This document shows, piece by piece, positions 1-9,052 of a DNA stretch of 64,000 nt. The stretch covers positions 21,591 to 85,590 of the forward strand of contig JBHHYU010000006.1 in the NCBI GenBank assembly GCA_046757725.1, given 5' to 3'. Positions within the stretch are counted from its first letter, which is position 1. Every line of letters begins with the position of its first letter. The DNA comes from JBHHYU01 sp046757725. GTDB lineage: Bacteria > Desulfobacterota > Binatia > UBA9968. The translations under genes and the position numbers were made by a program. The notes beneath the pieces were generated by a model that saw only the letters and a program-made list of their open reading frames with translations, was not told the DNA's origin and did not search any database.

Positions 1-1
1 T

Positions 2-496
2 GATAAGCAAAAACTTCCGTCCGGCAGTCAGGTATGGATTACGCAATCCTTGGGAGGCAGCTTCACTGTGATGACGGACCGTGGAGATATGGCACGTATC
101 GCCGCCACGGATGGGGATGCCCTCGGACTGGAAATCGAGGTCATCTCGCCGGCTGAAGTCTCCGCCGCAGAGGAGGGGACCACCGACCTCGAGAATACGG
201 TTTGGGAAGAACTCAAGACATGTTTTGACCCGGAGATTGCGATCAATATTGTCGATCTCGGGCTTGTTTACCGTTGTCGCGTGACACCCATGAAAGGTGG
301 GGGGAAAAAGGCCGAAATCAAATTTACGTTAACAGCGCCTGGTTGTGGCATGGGGGAGACACTTAAACTAGATATTCAAAATAAGATTCTTAGGATACCT
401 GGAGTTGAGGAAGTTGAGGTCCAGCTGGTTTGGGATCCCCCGTGGGATCAGAGCATGATCTCGAAATCCGGCAAACAGCAACTCGGGATAGTGTGA
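2..496 (+). CDS. sufT: SufT-like Fe-S assembly protein (MIP18/DUF59), 5' end outside window
   Basis: The reading frame is open to the first base of the window, so the gene starts upstream. The visible N-terminal part carries the LGGSFTV segment typical of the SufT extension, followed by a MIP18/DUF59 domain with CFDPEI, VDLGLVY, a TAPGCGMG loop whose Cys is the conserved family cysteine, and VWDPPW near the end. Known family role: accessory factor in maturation of Fe-S proteins. A second, shorter DUF59 gene follows 37 bp downstream and shares the same motifs, so the two are probably co-transcribed. The TTG at position 50 is in frame but is unlikely to be the real start because homology continues upstream of it. 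Confidence 0.85.
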   Translation, partial: DKQKLPSGSQVWITQSLGGSFTVMTDRGDMARIAATDGDALGLEIEVISPAEVSAAEEGTTDLENTVWEELKTCFDPEIAINIVDLGLVYRCRVTPMKGGGKKAEIKFTLTAPGCGMGETLKLDIQNKILRIPGVEEVEVQLVWDPPWDQSMISKSGKQQLGIV

Positions 497-533
497 CAAC
501 GCAAGGGGCGCATAAGGAACGGGTGCAAAGGGC

Positions 534-845
534 ATGAATAAACTTGTTTTGGAGGCTGAGGTCATTGAGGCGCTACGAACCTGTTTTGATCCTGAGATTC
601 CGGTGAATGTCTACGATTTAGGATTAATTTACGGCATCGGAGTCGACGATGCAGGTGTTGTTGGCATTCAAATGACTCTCACCTCGCCCGCTTGCCCGGT
701 CGCGCAATCGTTACCGGTAGAAATACAGGCCAAAGTCAAGGGTGTGCCAGGAGTAACCGAAGCCACGGTCGATATCGTTTGGGATCCCCCATGGGAGCCG
801 AGCAAGATGTCTGAGGCGGCAAAGCTTCAGCTCGGCATGTTATAA
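534..845 (+). CDS. MIP18/DUF59 family Fe-S assembly protein
   Basis: A 103-residue single-domain MIP18 (PaaD/SufT-like) protein. It shows CFDPEIPVN and YDLGLIY near the N-terminus, the SPACPVA loop with the conserved Cys at about residue 55, and VDIVWDPPW near the C-terminus. It lacks the N-terminal extension of its upstream neighbour and looks like the product of tandem duplication or a two-subunit arrangement. Family members help build or transfer Fe-S clusters. The ATG at 534 is the natural start. The window is rich in Fe-S enzymes (aldehyde oxidoreductase, formate dehydrogenase, QueG-like protein) that could be clients; that link is inference. Confidence 0.85.
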   Translation: MNKLVLEAEVIEALRTCFDPEIPVNVYDLGLIYGIGVDDAGVVGIQMTLTSPACPVAQSLPVEIQAKVKGVPGVTEATVDIVWDPPWEPSKMSEAAKLQLGML

Positions 846-874
846 GAGGTTCCTCCTGTTCCGCCACCCTTTTC

Positions 875-2449
875 ATGAGTAACCAGGAAATCGGAGCCGC
901 ATGGGCTTATCATAACGGAACAAAACATTCTTATCAGAGTATCCACACCAGGCCCCACTACCTTGATTGGGATAACCAGCCGATTCCGTTTAAGGTCTAT
1001 TCGCAATTACATCCTATTCCGCTGCCACAACACCTCTCATCGTCAGGGGTAGCAGCGCTTTCCGCCATCTCTTCCGATGGCTCCAAGCGAGACAGGCTCC
1101 ATGTTTCCAGTAACGACACCCTGGCAGAGATTCTCTTTCTCTCCGCGGGAGTCACCCGGCGTAGACATTACCCCGGAGGGGAAATTCTGTATCGCGCCGC
1201 GGCGTGCACCGGGGCGCTTTATCACATTGATCTATACATAGTCTGTGGCGACCTGCCGGGTTTAAAGGCGGGGGTGTATCACTTCGGACCGCATGACTTT
1301 GCCCTGAGGAAGCTCAGAGCGGGAGATTATCGATCGGTTCTGGTTCGTGCGAGTGGTAAAGAGCCAGCCATTGCCGGAGCATCCGCTGTTATTATCTGTG
1401 CCTCGACCTACTGGCGAAACGCCTGGAAATACCAGTCCAGGGCTTATCGGCACTGTTACTGGGACAATGGTACGATACTGGCTAATCTGTTGGCGGCGGC
1501 GGATGCCCGTAAAGTGGCAACACAGGTGGTTCTTGGTTTCGTAGATTCTGCGGTGAACCAGCTGTTGGGTCTTGACACCGAGCGTGAAGGATCTCTGACT
1601 CTTGTAGCGACAGGGGCTGTCCCAGCTTTAGTGCCTGAGCACTCTGCGGATGTTCCGCCCGTAATCCTCGCGACGGTGGCACTATCGGAAAGGGAGATCC
1701 ATTATCCGGGTATACGGGCCATGCATGTGGCTTCGTCTTTGGAGAGTGAAGAGGAGGTACGAGCGTGGGGTAAGCAGACTATAGGCTCGCCGACGCCCAA
1801 GCGTAACTGGGGTGAGAGATTGTTCCCGCTTCGGCCATTGGGCGACCATGAGCTTCCTCGGGATACGATTGAGGAGGTCATCTTGCGCCGCGGTTCCACC
1901 CGGCAGTTTTCACACGAGTCAATCACCTTTACCCAGCTCTCCACGATGCTTGACCGAGCAACTCGTGGGGTACCAGCCGATTATCGCTTAGCTGTAAGTT
2001 GCCCCATTAATGACCTCTATCTCGTCGTCAGTGCGGTGGAAGGGCTACCTCCCGGGGCCTATGTGTTTCACCGGGATAAACGGGTATTGGAGTTACTTAA
2101 GGAAGGTGATTTCCGGCAACAGGCGGGATACCTTGGCCTGGGACAGGAGATCCCGTCTGATGCCAGCGTGAATATTTTTTTTCTAACCGACCTCAACACT
2201 ATCCTGAAACAATTCGGTTGCCGCGGTTATCGTGTAGCTCAGCTTGATGCCGCCATCACGGGTGGGAGGCTCTATCTTTCCGCCTATGCTCTACGCCTCG
2301 GTGCTTCGGGACTCACTTTCTTCGATGATGATGTTACGGAATTTTTTTCGCCCCATGCGGCGGGGAAAAGCGTCATGTTTCTAATTGCGTTGGGTAAATC
2401 GGTGAAGAAGAAAAAACCTAGATCCGCACTGAAAGAGGATGTAATGTAA
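875..2449 (+). CDS. SagB/ThcOx family dehydrogenase (two nitroreductase-like domains)
   Basis: A 524-residue protein opening with the typical SagB/ThcOx N-terminal region (TKHSYQS, then LDWDNQP). Residues of about 80-250 form a first nitroreductase-like domain containing the RAAACTGALY segment. A second domain at about 330-510 starts with RRGSTRQF, the Arg-x-Ser-x-Arg pattern of FMN-binding nitroreductases. The family includes azoline-oxidising dehydrogenases of RiPP pathways and stand-alone members of unknown substrate. No YcaO cyclodehydratase or precursor peptide is visible nearby, so the substrate is unknown. It lies 29 bp after the DUF59 gene and 88 bp before the globin gene. No strong Shine-Dalgarno is seen before the ATG. 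Confidence 0.85.
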   Translation: MSNQEIGAAWAYHNGTKHSYQSIHTRPHYLDWDNQPIPFKVYSQLHPIPLPQHLSSSGVAALSAISSDGSKRDRLHVSSNDTLAEILFLSAGVTRRRHYPGGEILYRAAACTGALYHIDLYIVCGDLPGLKAGVYHFGPHDFALRKLRAGDYRSVLVRASGKEPAIAGASAVIICASTYWRNAWKYQSRAYRHCYWDNGTILANLLAAADARKVATQVVLGFVDSAVNQLLGLDTEREGSLTLVATGAVPALVPEHSADVPPVILATVALSEREIHYPGIRAMHVASSLESEEEVRAWGKQTIGSPTPKRNWGERLFPLRPLGDHELPRDTIEEVILRRGSTRQFSHESITFTQLSTMLDRATRGVPADYRLAVSCPINDLYLVVSAVEGLPPGAYVFHRDKRVLELLKEGDFRQQAGYLGLGQEIPSDASVNIFFLTDLNTILKQFGCRGYRVAQLDAAITGGRLYLSAYALRLGASGLTFFDDDVTEFFSPHAAGKSVMFLIALGKSVKKKKPRSALKEDVM

Positions 2450-2536
2450 AGAGCTTATCCAGCAATAGCGGTTGAGAATTAATTGAGTTAGGCATTGATG
2501 GGGTGTATCTTAATAAAAACACGTAAGGGATGAGTG

Positions 2537-2959
2537 ATGGCACGCACACTGTATGAGCAGCTTGGTGGTGAAGCCGCGCTGCGCCAGATCATAGAGACTT
2601 TCATTGATCGGGTTTTTGAAGACAGAATGATTGGTTTCTTCTTCCGGAATGCGGACAACAGACGGATTAAGGAGATGGAGTTTCAGCTGACTGCCCGCTT
2701 CCTCGGCGCTGACGTGGAGTATCAGGGGAGACCGCTCGATGAAGTTCACTCCAAACATCCGATCATGGGTGGACAATTTGCCCGTCGACTTCAAATCCTG
2801 CGTGAAACACTTGAAACGTATCAGGTCCCCAAGCACATCCGAGATGCTTGGTTCGAACATACTGAGAGTTTAAGGTCTCTGATTACGAGGGATGCAGGCT
2901 CAGATTGCGATCCTATGCTTGCACGAGAAAAAGTCCAGGGAACCTCTCAAGACTCTTAA
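2537..2959 (+). CDS. truncated-hemoglobin family protein
   Basis: About 140 residues beginning with LYEQLGGEAALR, the hallmark opening of truncated globins, followed by FFFRNAD and a C-terminal helix with RRLQILRETL. Such proteins bind haem and handle O2, NO or redox chemistry. The residue aligning with the usual proximal His is Gln in a GGQF motif; His residues at about 71 and 74 lie just before it, so the haem ligand is uncertain. The ATG at 2537 is preferred over the GTG one codon earlier because an AAGGGA ribosome site lies at 2525-2530. A shadow ATG at 2530 is out of frame. Confidence 0.8.
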   Translation: MARTLYEQLGGEAALRQIIETFIDRVFEDRMIGFFFRNADNRRIKEMEFQLTARFLGADVEYQGRPLDEVHSKHPIMGGQFARRLQILRETLETYQVPKHIRDAWFEHTESLRSLITRDAGSDCDPMLAREKVQGTSQDS

Positions 2960-3048
2960 ACCGGATCTAAACCGCAAGGAAAGAATTTGTTAAGGGTGGT
3001 GGGGATGGCTGAATCATATGAAAGCTGGCGGGGTCAGGAAATGCCTCA

Positions 3049-3912
3049 GTGAAGATACGTGACCTTTATGACCAACCCGGGCTGACTCTCTCGATTGAGT
3101 TCTTCCCGCCTAAAACGGAAAAAGGGGATGCGAACCTATTAAAAGAGATTGCTGTTTTAAAAACTCTCAATCCCTCTTTTTGTTCCGTGACGTATGGAGC
3201 TGGTGGTAGCACGCGGGGGAAGACAGTGGATCTGGTAGCTCAGATCCACCGTGAGTGTGAGCTTGAGGTAATGTGCCACTTGACCGTCGTAGGACAATCG
3301 AAAGACGAGGTCCGTTCGGTCTTGGAGAAGCTAAAAGGGGAGGGCATCGAAAACATGATAGCCCTCGGGGGGGACCCGCCTCAGGGAATTGTTGACTGGA
3401 CTCCGCACCCTGACGGGTTTCATCACTCGGTTGAATTGGTCAGGGAAGCGGTCACTTACCAGTGTTTTTCCATCGCTGTGGCAGGTTTTCCCGAAGTCCA
3501 TCCCCGTGCCAAGAGCCGGGATGCGGACCTCAGATATCTAAAGGAAAAGGTGGATGCTGGGGCGGACGTTGTGATCACGCAGCTGTTTTTTGAAAATGAG
3601 GACTATTATCGTTACGTCGAGGACGTGAGAAGACTTGGTGTGCGCGTGCCGATCGTCCCCGGGCTTCTGCCCATCCTTTCGGTGCCTCAGGTGCGCCGCT
3701 TTACTAAACTGTGCGGTTCGAAGATCCCCCCCGGATTGGAGCACCTATTGACGGGGGTTGAGGATGACGAAGCCGGGGCGGTGCAACTGGGTATTGACTA
3801 TGCCTCGCGACAATGTGAGGGCCTGCTGACTTTCGGCGTGCCGGGGATTCACTTCTATTCCCTTAACAAATCCTATTCCATTAAAAGCATTCTGGGCAAT
3901 CTTGGTTTTTAA
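3049..3912 (+). CDS. metF: methylenetetrahydrofolate reductase
   Basis: A 287-residue MetF/MTHFR. It shows SIEFFPPKTEKG near the N-terminus, TYGAGGSTR at about residue 45-55, ALGGDPP, and ITQLFF in the FAD-binding TIM barrel. It reduces 5,10-methylene-THF to 5-methyl-THF with FAD, feeding methionine synthesis or, in some lineages, the Wood-Ljungdahl methyl branch. Length is normal for the bacterial short form. The start codon is GTG at 3049. The stop codon lies in the loop of a strong hairpin (3892-3922), suggesting transcription ends here and the lol operon starts separately. Confidence 0.93.
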   Translation: MKIRDLYDQPGLTLSIEFFPPKTEKGDANLLKEIAVLKTLNPSFCSVTYGAGGSTRGKTVDLVAQIHRECELEVMCHLTVVGQSKDEVRSVLEKLKGEGIENMIALGGDPPQGIVDWTPHPDGFHHSVELVREAVTYQCFSIAVAGFPEVHPRAKSRDADLRYLKEKVDAGADVVITQLFFENEDYYRYVEDVRRLGVRVPIVPGLLPILSVPQVRRFTKLCGSKIPPGLEHLLTGVEDDEAGAVQLGIDYASRQCEGLLTFGVPGIHFYSLNKSYSIKSILGNLGF

Positions 3913-3922
3913 GATTGCCCAG
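3892..3922 (+). terminator. 12-bp perfect hairpin spanning the metF stop codon
   Basis: Arms ctgggcaatctt (3892-3903) and aagattgcccag (3911-3922) are perfectly complementary around a 7-nt T-rich loop. The metF TAA is at 3910-3912. Only a weak T-rich stretch follows, so it may act as a terminator or as a 3'-end stabilising stem. Confidence 0.55.
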
Positions 3923-4099
3923 ATTTCTCGCTTCATTGAATTCCTGGCTTGCGGATAGTATGTTGGGCGATACGCGTAAGGGAGGACACGATTAGAAAAA
4001 GGCCGCCGTCTTCCATCGTACAATCTCCCCGTCGATTGGTAACGTTATTCTTTCTCCTTTGTTCCGGCTTAACTCAAATGTTAAGGACAGTCTGTTTTT

Positions 4100-5347
4100 A
4101 TGAGATATGAACTCTTCATTGGGCTCAGGTATTTACGTGCGCGGAGGCGAGAGACTTTTATTTCTCTTATCACGGTTATCTCGGTTCTTGGAGTCGCCAT
4201 TGCCGTGACGACCCTTATTGTAACCATGGGGATCATGACGGGCTTTCAGGAACGCATATGGGACCTACTGCTAGGTTTTAACCCGCATGTCAGCCTTTCC
4301 AAGCTAGGGGAGGGTTTGGAAAATGCTGATGAACTCATCAGCAAAATTGAAGAACAAAAGGGGATCGTGGCTGCCGCTGCTACCGTCGAAGGGCAGGCCC
4401 TGATGAAATCTCGGGATCGGCAGTCTGGGGCATTAGTTCGGGGAATTGATCCTGACCGGATTGAGCGGGTGATTGACCTTGAACGTTATATCACTGAAGG
4501 AAAACTAGGAGCCCTGAAAGCACCACAGCGAATCGAAGTCAACAGCCGCCATGTTCTATTACCGACAATTATTCTTGGTTCTTCTCTCGCAGAGCTGTTA
4601 CGTGTGAAAGTAGGTGATCTGATCCAGGTGAACTCCCCTCAAGGTCAACTTACCTCGCTTGGAGTCCTCCCGAGGGTCAAACGTTTTGTGGTGGTGGGAC
4701 TGTTCGACTCGGGGATTCAGGATTACGACAGTATCTTGGCGTATATGAACCTTCGAGATGCGCAGAAGTTTTACGGATTGGGTGATTCGGTAACGAAGAT
4801 CGATATCAGGGTTAAGGATATCTATGCGGCGAAGACGGTTGTGGAGCGCCTCCATGGCTCGTTACCTCAGCCCTATGTCATCGAGGAATGGTCACGGCGG
4901 TACTCCAATATCTTTATTGCGCTTCGCCTGGAAAAGATACTGTATTTTCTAGTGCTTCTTCTCATGATAATCATTGGGGCTTTTAACATAGCCTCCACGT
5001 TAATCATGATGGTGTTGGAGAAAAAGAAGGACATCGCTATTCTGAAATCAATGGGGGCGGCATACCGGAGCATCTGGAGGATTTTTTTGATCAAGGGCCT
5101 GATGATCGGCTTGATGGGGACAGTCTTAGGTGTGCTGCTCGGTTACGGATTGTGTTTTTTGATTCAACAATACAGAATCGAGCTACCTAAGGGTGTCTTT
5201 CTGATCTCAACCGTACCCGTAAGTATCTATTGGAGTAATATTGCCCTGGTTGTCCTGGCCTCTTTGGTCATTTGCCTACTGGCAAGCATCTACCCGGCGC
5301 GGCATGCCGCTAGAATAGACCCCGTGGAGATTATTCGCTATGAGTAA
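4100..5347 (+). CDS. lolC: lipoprotein-releasing ABC transporter permease LolC/LolE
   Basis: A 415-residue MacB/LolCE-type permease. It has a short cytoplasmic start (MRYELFIGLRYL), a first membrane helix at about residues 20-45, a large periplasmic domain, then three helices in the C-terminal third; YPARHAARIDPVEIIRYE is the typical family ending. With LolD it extracts mature lipoproteins from the inner membrane and passes them to LolA. Only one permease gene is present, as in lineages with a LolF-like homodimer. Its end overlaps lolD by 8 bp, indicating translational coupling. Confidence 0.93.
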   Translation: MRYELFIGLRYLRARRRETFISLITVISVLGVAIAVTTLIVTMGIMTGFQERIWDLLLGFNPHVSLSKLGEGLENADELISKIEEQKGIVAAAATVEGQALMKSRDRQSGALVRGIDPDRIERVIDLERYITEGKLGALKAPQRIEVNSRHVLLPTIILGSSLAELLRVKVGDLIQVNSPQGQLTSLGVLPRVKRFVVVGLFDSGIQDYDSILAYMNLRDAQKFYGLGDSVTKIDIRVKDIYAAKTVVERLHGSLPQPYVIEEWSRRYSNIFIALRLEKILYFLVLLLMIIIGAFNIASTLIMMVLEKKKDIAILKSMGAAYRSIWRIFLIKGLMIGLMGTVLGVLLGYGLCFLIQQYRIELPKGVFLISTVPVSIYWSNIALVVLASLVICLLASIYPARHAARIDPVEIIRYE

Positions 5348-6017
5348 TCTTCTTCAAGTCGAAGGTCTACACAAGTATTTTGTCGAGGGAGGCAAAGAGA
5401 TCCATGTCCTCAAGGACCTCGATCTGGAGTTAGGTGAAGGGGAACGGCTGGCGATCGTGGGAGAGTCGGGAGTGGGTAAGAGTACACTGCTTCATATCTT
5501 GGGTACGTTGGATCGCCCCAGCGATGGAAGAGTGATCTTTCGAGGGAAGGATCTTTCAGGGTTTAGTGACGCTGCGTTATCCAATTTTCGTAATCATCAA
5601 ATCGGTTTTGTCTTTCAATTTCACTATCTATTACCGGATTTCAGTGCCTTGGAGAATGTTATGCTTCCGGCCTTGATCCGGGGTTGGGAGTGGGCGCAGG
5701 CAGTGAAAGGCGCCGGAGAACTCTTGGAAATGGTCGGATTGAAGGATCGGATCAGGCATCGACCCGGACAACTCTCCGGTGGCGAACAGCAGCGGGTGGC
5801 CCTGGCGAGATCTGTAGTTCTGAAACCGCCATTGATCCTTGCAGATGAGCCGACAGGGGACCTGGATCCACGAATCGCAGGCGAGGTGCAAGAGATCCTG
5901 TTTCGCCTCAACGAGGAGAAAGGAGTCGCCATCGTTGTAGCAACTCACAATCGAGGATTTGCAGCAAAAATCGGGCAACAGAAGGAACTGCGTGAAGGGA
6001 GACTTTTCTTGCTATGA
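5340..6017 (+). CDS. lolD: lipoprotein-releasing ABC transporter ATP-binding protein LolD
   Basis: A 225-residue ABC ATPase. Walker A GESGVGKST is at residues 41-49, the signature LSGGEQ at 145-150, Walker B with LILADEPTGDLD at about 165-176, and the H-loop in ATHN near residue 202. It powers the LolC-type permease encoded immediately upstream, with which it overlaps by 8 bp. Length and motif spacing are normal for LolD. Confidence 0.95.
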   Translation: MSNLLQVEGLHKYFVEGGKEIHVLKDLDLELGEGERLAIVGESGVGKSTLLHILGTLDRPSDGRVIFRGKDLSGFSDAALSNFRNHQIGFVFQFHYLLPDFSALENVMLPALIRGWEWAQAVKGAGELLEMVGLKDRIRHRPGQLSGGEQQRVALARSVVLKPPLILADEPTGDLDPRIAGEVQEILFRLNEEKGVAIVVATHNRGFAAKIGQQKELREGRLFLL

Positions 6018-6102
6018 TTTCGGGTATTTATTGCCTTTACAACAGTTCGTGGATTTGCTAAAAGTTGTTAGGAAGTGTTTTCAGTTAATCGAGGCGCTAT
6101 CA

Positions 6103-8475
6103 ATGGGAAAGCCAGTGCTGACCTATAGGAGGAAGATCGTATTTTTTTCTCTCCTTTCTTATCTGATCCTATTTCTTTGCCCGCCGTCTCACGCGATGGG
6201 GACGGTGAGATTAAAAAAAGTAAGAGTCCGAGGTAATGTAAGGGTTGAAGTTGATGGAATCCAACTTCATCTTAAGGTTCGGGCGGGGGACCTAATTGAC
6301 GCGGCCGCTATAGACCGTGATGTAAAGGCAATTTACCGTATGGGTTTTTTCGATGATGTTAAGGCAGATCTCTCTCCTGACGGGATTCTGACCTATGTTG
6401 TCAGAGAAAAACCATATGTTCGGGAGATTCGTATCCGGGGTAATGCTCAGGTTACCAGAGATAAAATCAATACCGCCCTCGGCATCCAGCCGCGCGTGAT
6501 CATGGACCGGACCAAGGTCGTAGAGGGAGTTGAAAGAGTCAAACGGCTATACAGGGAGCAGGGCTACGTAAACGCTCAAGTGGCGTTTGCCATTCAACTT
6601 TTAGATAACAACCAGGCGATGGTACAGGTGGAGATTGATGAGGGCCGTCGCCTCTTGATCCAGAAGATCAGTTTCGAAGGGAATCATGCCTTCTCTGATG
6701 GTGAGTTGAAAGGGCTTATGGCTACCAAGGAAAAATGGCTCCTTTCCTTCGTAACGAACAGGGGAGTGTTGGATAGGGATGTTTTAACCAACGATTTAGC
6801 GATCCTGGCCTCTCATTACTATGATGACGGGTACATCAATCATAAAATCGATGAGCCGGTGATCCTAAGGCATCGCGCGGGGATTGAGGTGGTGATTCGG
6901 ATCCAGGAAGGAGATCAGTTTCGAGTGGGGAAGGTGGAGATCGGCGGAGACCTGATTGAAGATGGGCACAAGCTCCTTGAAAAGGTAAAATTGACTACGG
7001 GGCAGATCTTCCGGGGGAGCCGTCTACGCGGGGATATCTCGACTCTTTCCAAGTTTTATTCCAGCAAAGGATTCGCCTTTGTTAAAATTGATCCGCTCAC
7101 TAAAATGAATCCCGGAAAGAAAGATGTTGATATTGCCCTTGTCGTTAAGCGTGGTCCCCCCGTTCATTTCAATCGGATCATTGTTGCCGGGAATACGAAG
7201 ACACGAGATCATGTGATCCGGCGGGAGCTACGCGCCGCGGAGGGAGAGCTTTTTTCCGGTAAAAGAATAACGGAAAGCAGAAATGCGTTGCGACGGACGG
7301 GTTATTTTTCAGGTGTGGAGCTGAAGACTAAAAAGTCCTCGAGGCCCGGAGCCGTTGATCTCCTCGTTGACGTCAAGGAGGGTAAAACGGGCACGTTCAG
7401 CATCGGTGGGGGTTATAGCGGTGCAGACAATTTTGTGGCTAGCGCTTCGGTAACGGAAGGAAATCTCTTTGGTCGCGGTCAGAAGGTTAATGCTAGTTTC
7501 AGTTTAGGAACACAACAGCAGGATTTTGTTCTAGGTTTTACCGAACCTTATTTTCGTGATACACCCTTGAGTCTCGGGGTGAGCGCCTTCAATTCCAGGA
7601 CGGACTTTACCACGTTTTCCTCTCGACGGACGGGGTTTGGTACGACAACCAGCTATCCTATAAAATATTTAGGTCTTCCATTTTTGAAACCCATCCGTCG
7701 GGATCCGGCCTCGGACAGCTCTGAAAAGCAGTATTCGCCGTTCATCGAGCATATGCGCGGCGGGGTAGGTTATCAGCTTGCACGTGAAAAGATTAATAAT
7801 TTTGATGACGATACCCCGGAATCGATCAGAGCCGAAAAAGGGTCTTCCACGACCAGCAGTATTACACCGATGCTGTCGTACGATTCCCGGGATCAGGTCT
7901 TTAATCCAACGGAAGGGACAAAATCCAGCCTTGAGATCAAATATGCCGGGTTGGGAGGAGAAAACCGCTTCCTTAAAACGGATGTGAGGGTCCGCCGGTA
8001 CCTTCCGCTCCTTAATGACCCGGATTTGGGAGGCGCTTATACCCTTGCGTTGGGTGGAAATCTCGGCTATGGCGTCGGATTTGAGAGGCGCGTGAACGGG
8101 AAAAAAGATCTGCCGATTTTTGAACGTTATTTTCCAGGTGGCGCTGGCTCGGTGCGTGGATTTGAGGCGAGAAGTCTGGGTCCCCAGGACGATGGAGACT
8201 CCGTGGGCGGAGACAAACAGGCCATCCTCAACGCTGAGCTATTTTTTCCGATTCTGGAGGAACATGGGCTTCGAGGCGTAGCCTTTTTTGATACCGGGCA
8301 AGCATTTGCGGAGTCCCAGAGTTTTAATTTAAGCGACTTCAGAAGGTCGGTAGGCGTAGGGGGCCGTTGGCTTTCTCCTTTCGGTCCGATCAGTATTGAT
8401 TTGGGGTTTCCTCTCAATAAACAATCGGGCGACGACACCTCGGTTGTCAGTTTTTCCGCGGGCGGTCAACGTTAA
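6103..8475 (+). CDS. bamA: outer membrane protein assembly factor BamA
   Basis: About 790 residues from ATG 6103. This start directly precedes a basic segment and hydrophobic core (FFSLLSYLILFLCPPSHA) that form a signal peptide; an earlier in-frame ATG at 5959 would overlap lolD and bury the signal. Successive POTRA-like units fill the first ~400 residues (for example YRMGFFDDV and GYVNAQV). The C-terminal barrel includes ERYFPGGAGSVRGFE, the conserved VRGF/Y loop, and LGFP near the end. BamA is the core insertase for outer-membrane beta-barrels, so the organism has a classical outer membrane. ompH/skp follows, as in many Gram-negatives. Confidence 0.95.
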   Translation: MGKPVLTYRRKIVFFSLLSYLILFLCPPSHAMGTVRLKKVRVRGNVRVEVDGIQLHLKVRAGDLIDAAAIDRDVKAIYRMGFFDDVKADLSPDGILTYVVREKPYVREIRIRGNAQVTRDKINTALGIQPRVIMDRTKVVEGVERVKRLYREQGYVNAQVAFAIQLLDNNQAMVQVEIDEGRRLLIQKISFEGNHAFSDGELKGLMATKEKWLLSFVTNRGVLDRDVLTNDLAILASHYYDDGYINHKIDEPVILRHRAGIEVVIRIQEGDQFRVGKVEIGGDLIEDGHKLLEKVKLTTGQIFRGSRLRGDISTLSKFYSSKGFAFVKIDPLTKMNPGKKDVDIALVVKRGPPVHFNRIIVAGNTKTRDHVIRRELRAAEGELFSGKRITESRNALRRTGYFSGVELKTKKSSRPGAVDLLVDVKEGKTGTFSIGGGYSGADNFVASASVTEGNLFGRGQKVNASFSLGTQQQDFVLGFTEPYFRDTPLSLGVSAFNSRTDFTTFSSRRTGFGTTTSYPIKYLGLPFLKPIRRDPASDSSEKQYSPFIEHMRGGVGYQLAREKINNFDDDTPESIRAEKGSSTTSSITPMLSYDSRDQVFNPTEGTKSSLEIKYAGLGGENRFLKTDVRVRRYLPLLNDPDLGGAYTLALGGNLGYGVGFERRVNGKKDLPIFERYFPGGAGSVRGFEARSLGPQDDGDSVGGDKQAILNAELFFPILEEHGLRGVAFFDTGQAFAESQSFNLSDFRRSVGVGGRWLSPFGPISIDLGFPLNKQSGDDTSVVSFSAGGQR

Positions 8476-8515
8476 GTTGAACCTTTCTCAATTCTTCTTT
8501 TATCTGGAGGTATAT

Positions 8516-9052
8516 GTGAAAAAGTGTCTAGTGTTGTTTTTCTTAGTTCTATTCGTAACCCCGTTATGGGCGCAGGAGTCGGTTAAACCCATCAAAATCG
8601 GTGTTGTTGATATCCAAAAAGCAATTCGGGAATCCGAAGCAGGAAAAAAAGCAAAACAGACATTTCGCGCACGGGTAAAAAGAACGGAGGCACGGCTTCT
8701 TAAGGAAAAACAGGAAGTAGAGCGATTGCAGAATGAGTTTCAGAAGAAGAGTCCTCTTCTAAAAGATGAAGAGAGGCAAACTCTCGGGAGGAACATTCAA
8801 AAGCGACAGCGCGGTTACGAGCTTAACATGCGTGACTCCCAACAAGAGTTGCGGCAGCGGGAAGCGGACATGACACGAAAGATCCTGAAGGCGCTGCATG
8901 CGGTTATTATGGAGTTAGGGAAGCGCAATAAATTTACTCTTATTGTGGAACGTTCCCAGATTCCTTATGCGGATGGTAGCATCGACATTACCGACCAGAT
9001 CATAAAGATGTACAATGATCAGACCGCTTCAAAAGGTTCCAAGGGAAAGTGA
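8516..9052 (+). CDS. ompH: periplasmic OmpH/Skp family chaperone
   Basis: A 178-residue protein with a signal peptide ([19 protein letters not shown]), a conserved [11 protein letters not shown] strand, and a long charged coiled coil over residues of about 50-120, the tentacle architecture of Skp. It holds unfolded outer-membrane proteins in the periplasm for BamA, encoded just upstream. Start is GTG 8516 with GGAGG at 8506-8510, five bases before it; longer in-frame starts lie inside bamA. The last four bases overlap the lpxD start. Confidence 0.9.
   Translation: MKKCLVLFFLVLFVTPLWAQESVKPIKIGVVDIQKAIRESEAGKKAKQTFRARVKRTEARLLKEKQEVERLQNEFQKKSPLLKDEERQTLGRNIQKRQRGYELNMRDSQQELRQREADMTRKILKALHAVIMELGKRNKFTLIVERSQIPYADGSIDITDQIIKMYNDQTASKGSKGK

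Noticed and set aside
5959..6102. Upstream extension of BamA
   Set aside because: Would overlap lolD and place 48 residues before an obvious signal peptide starting at 6103.
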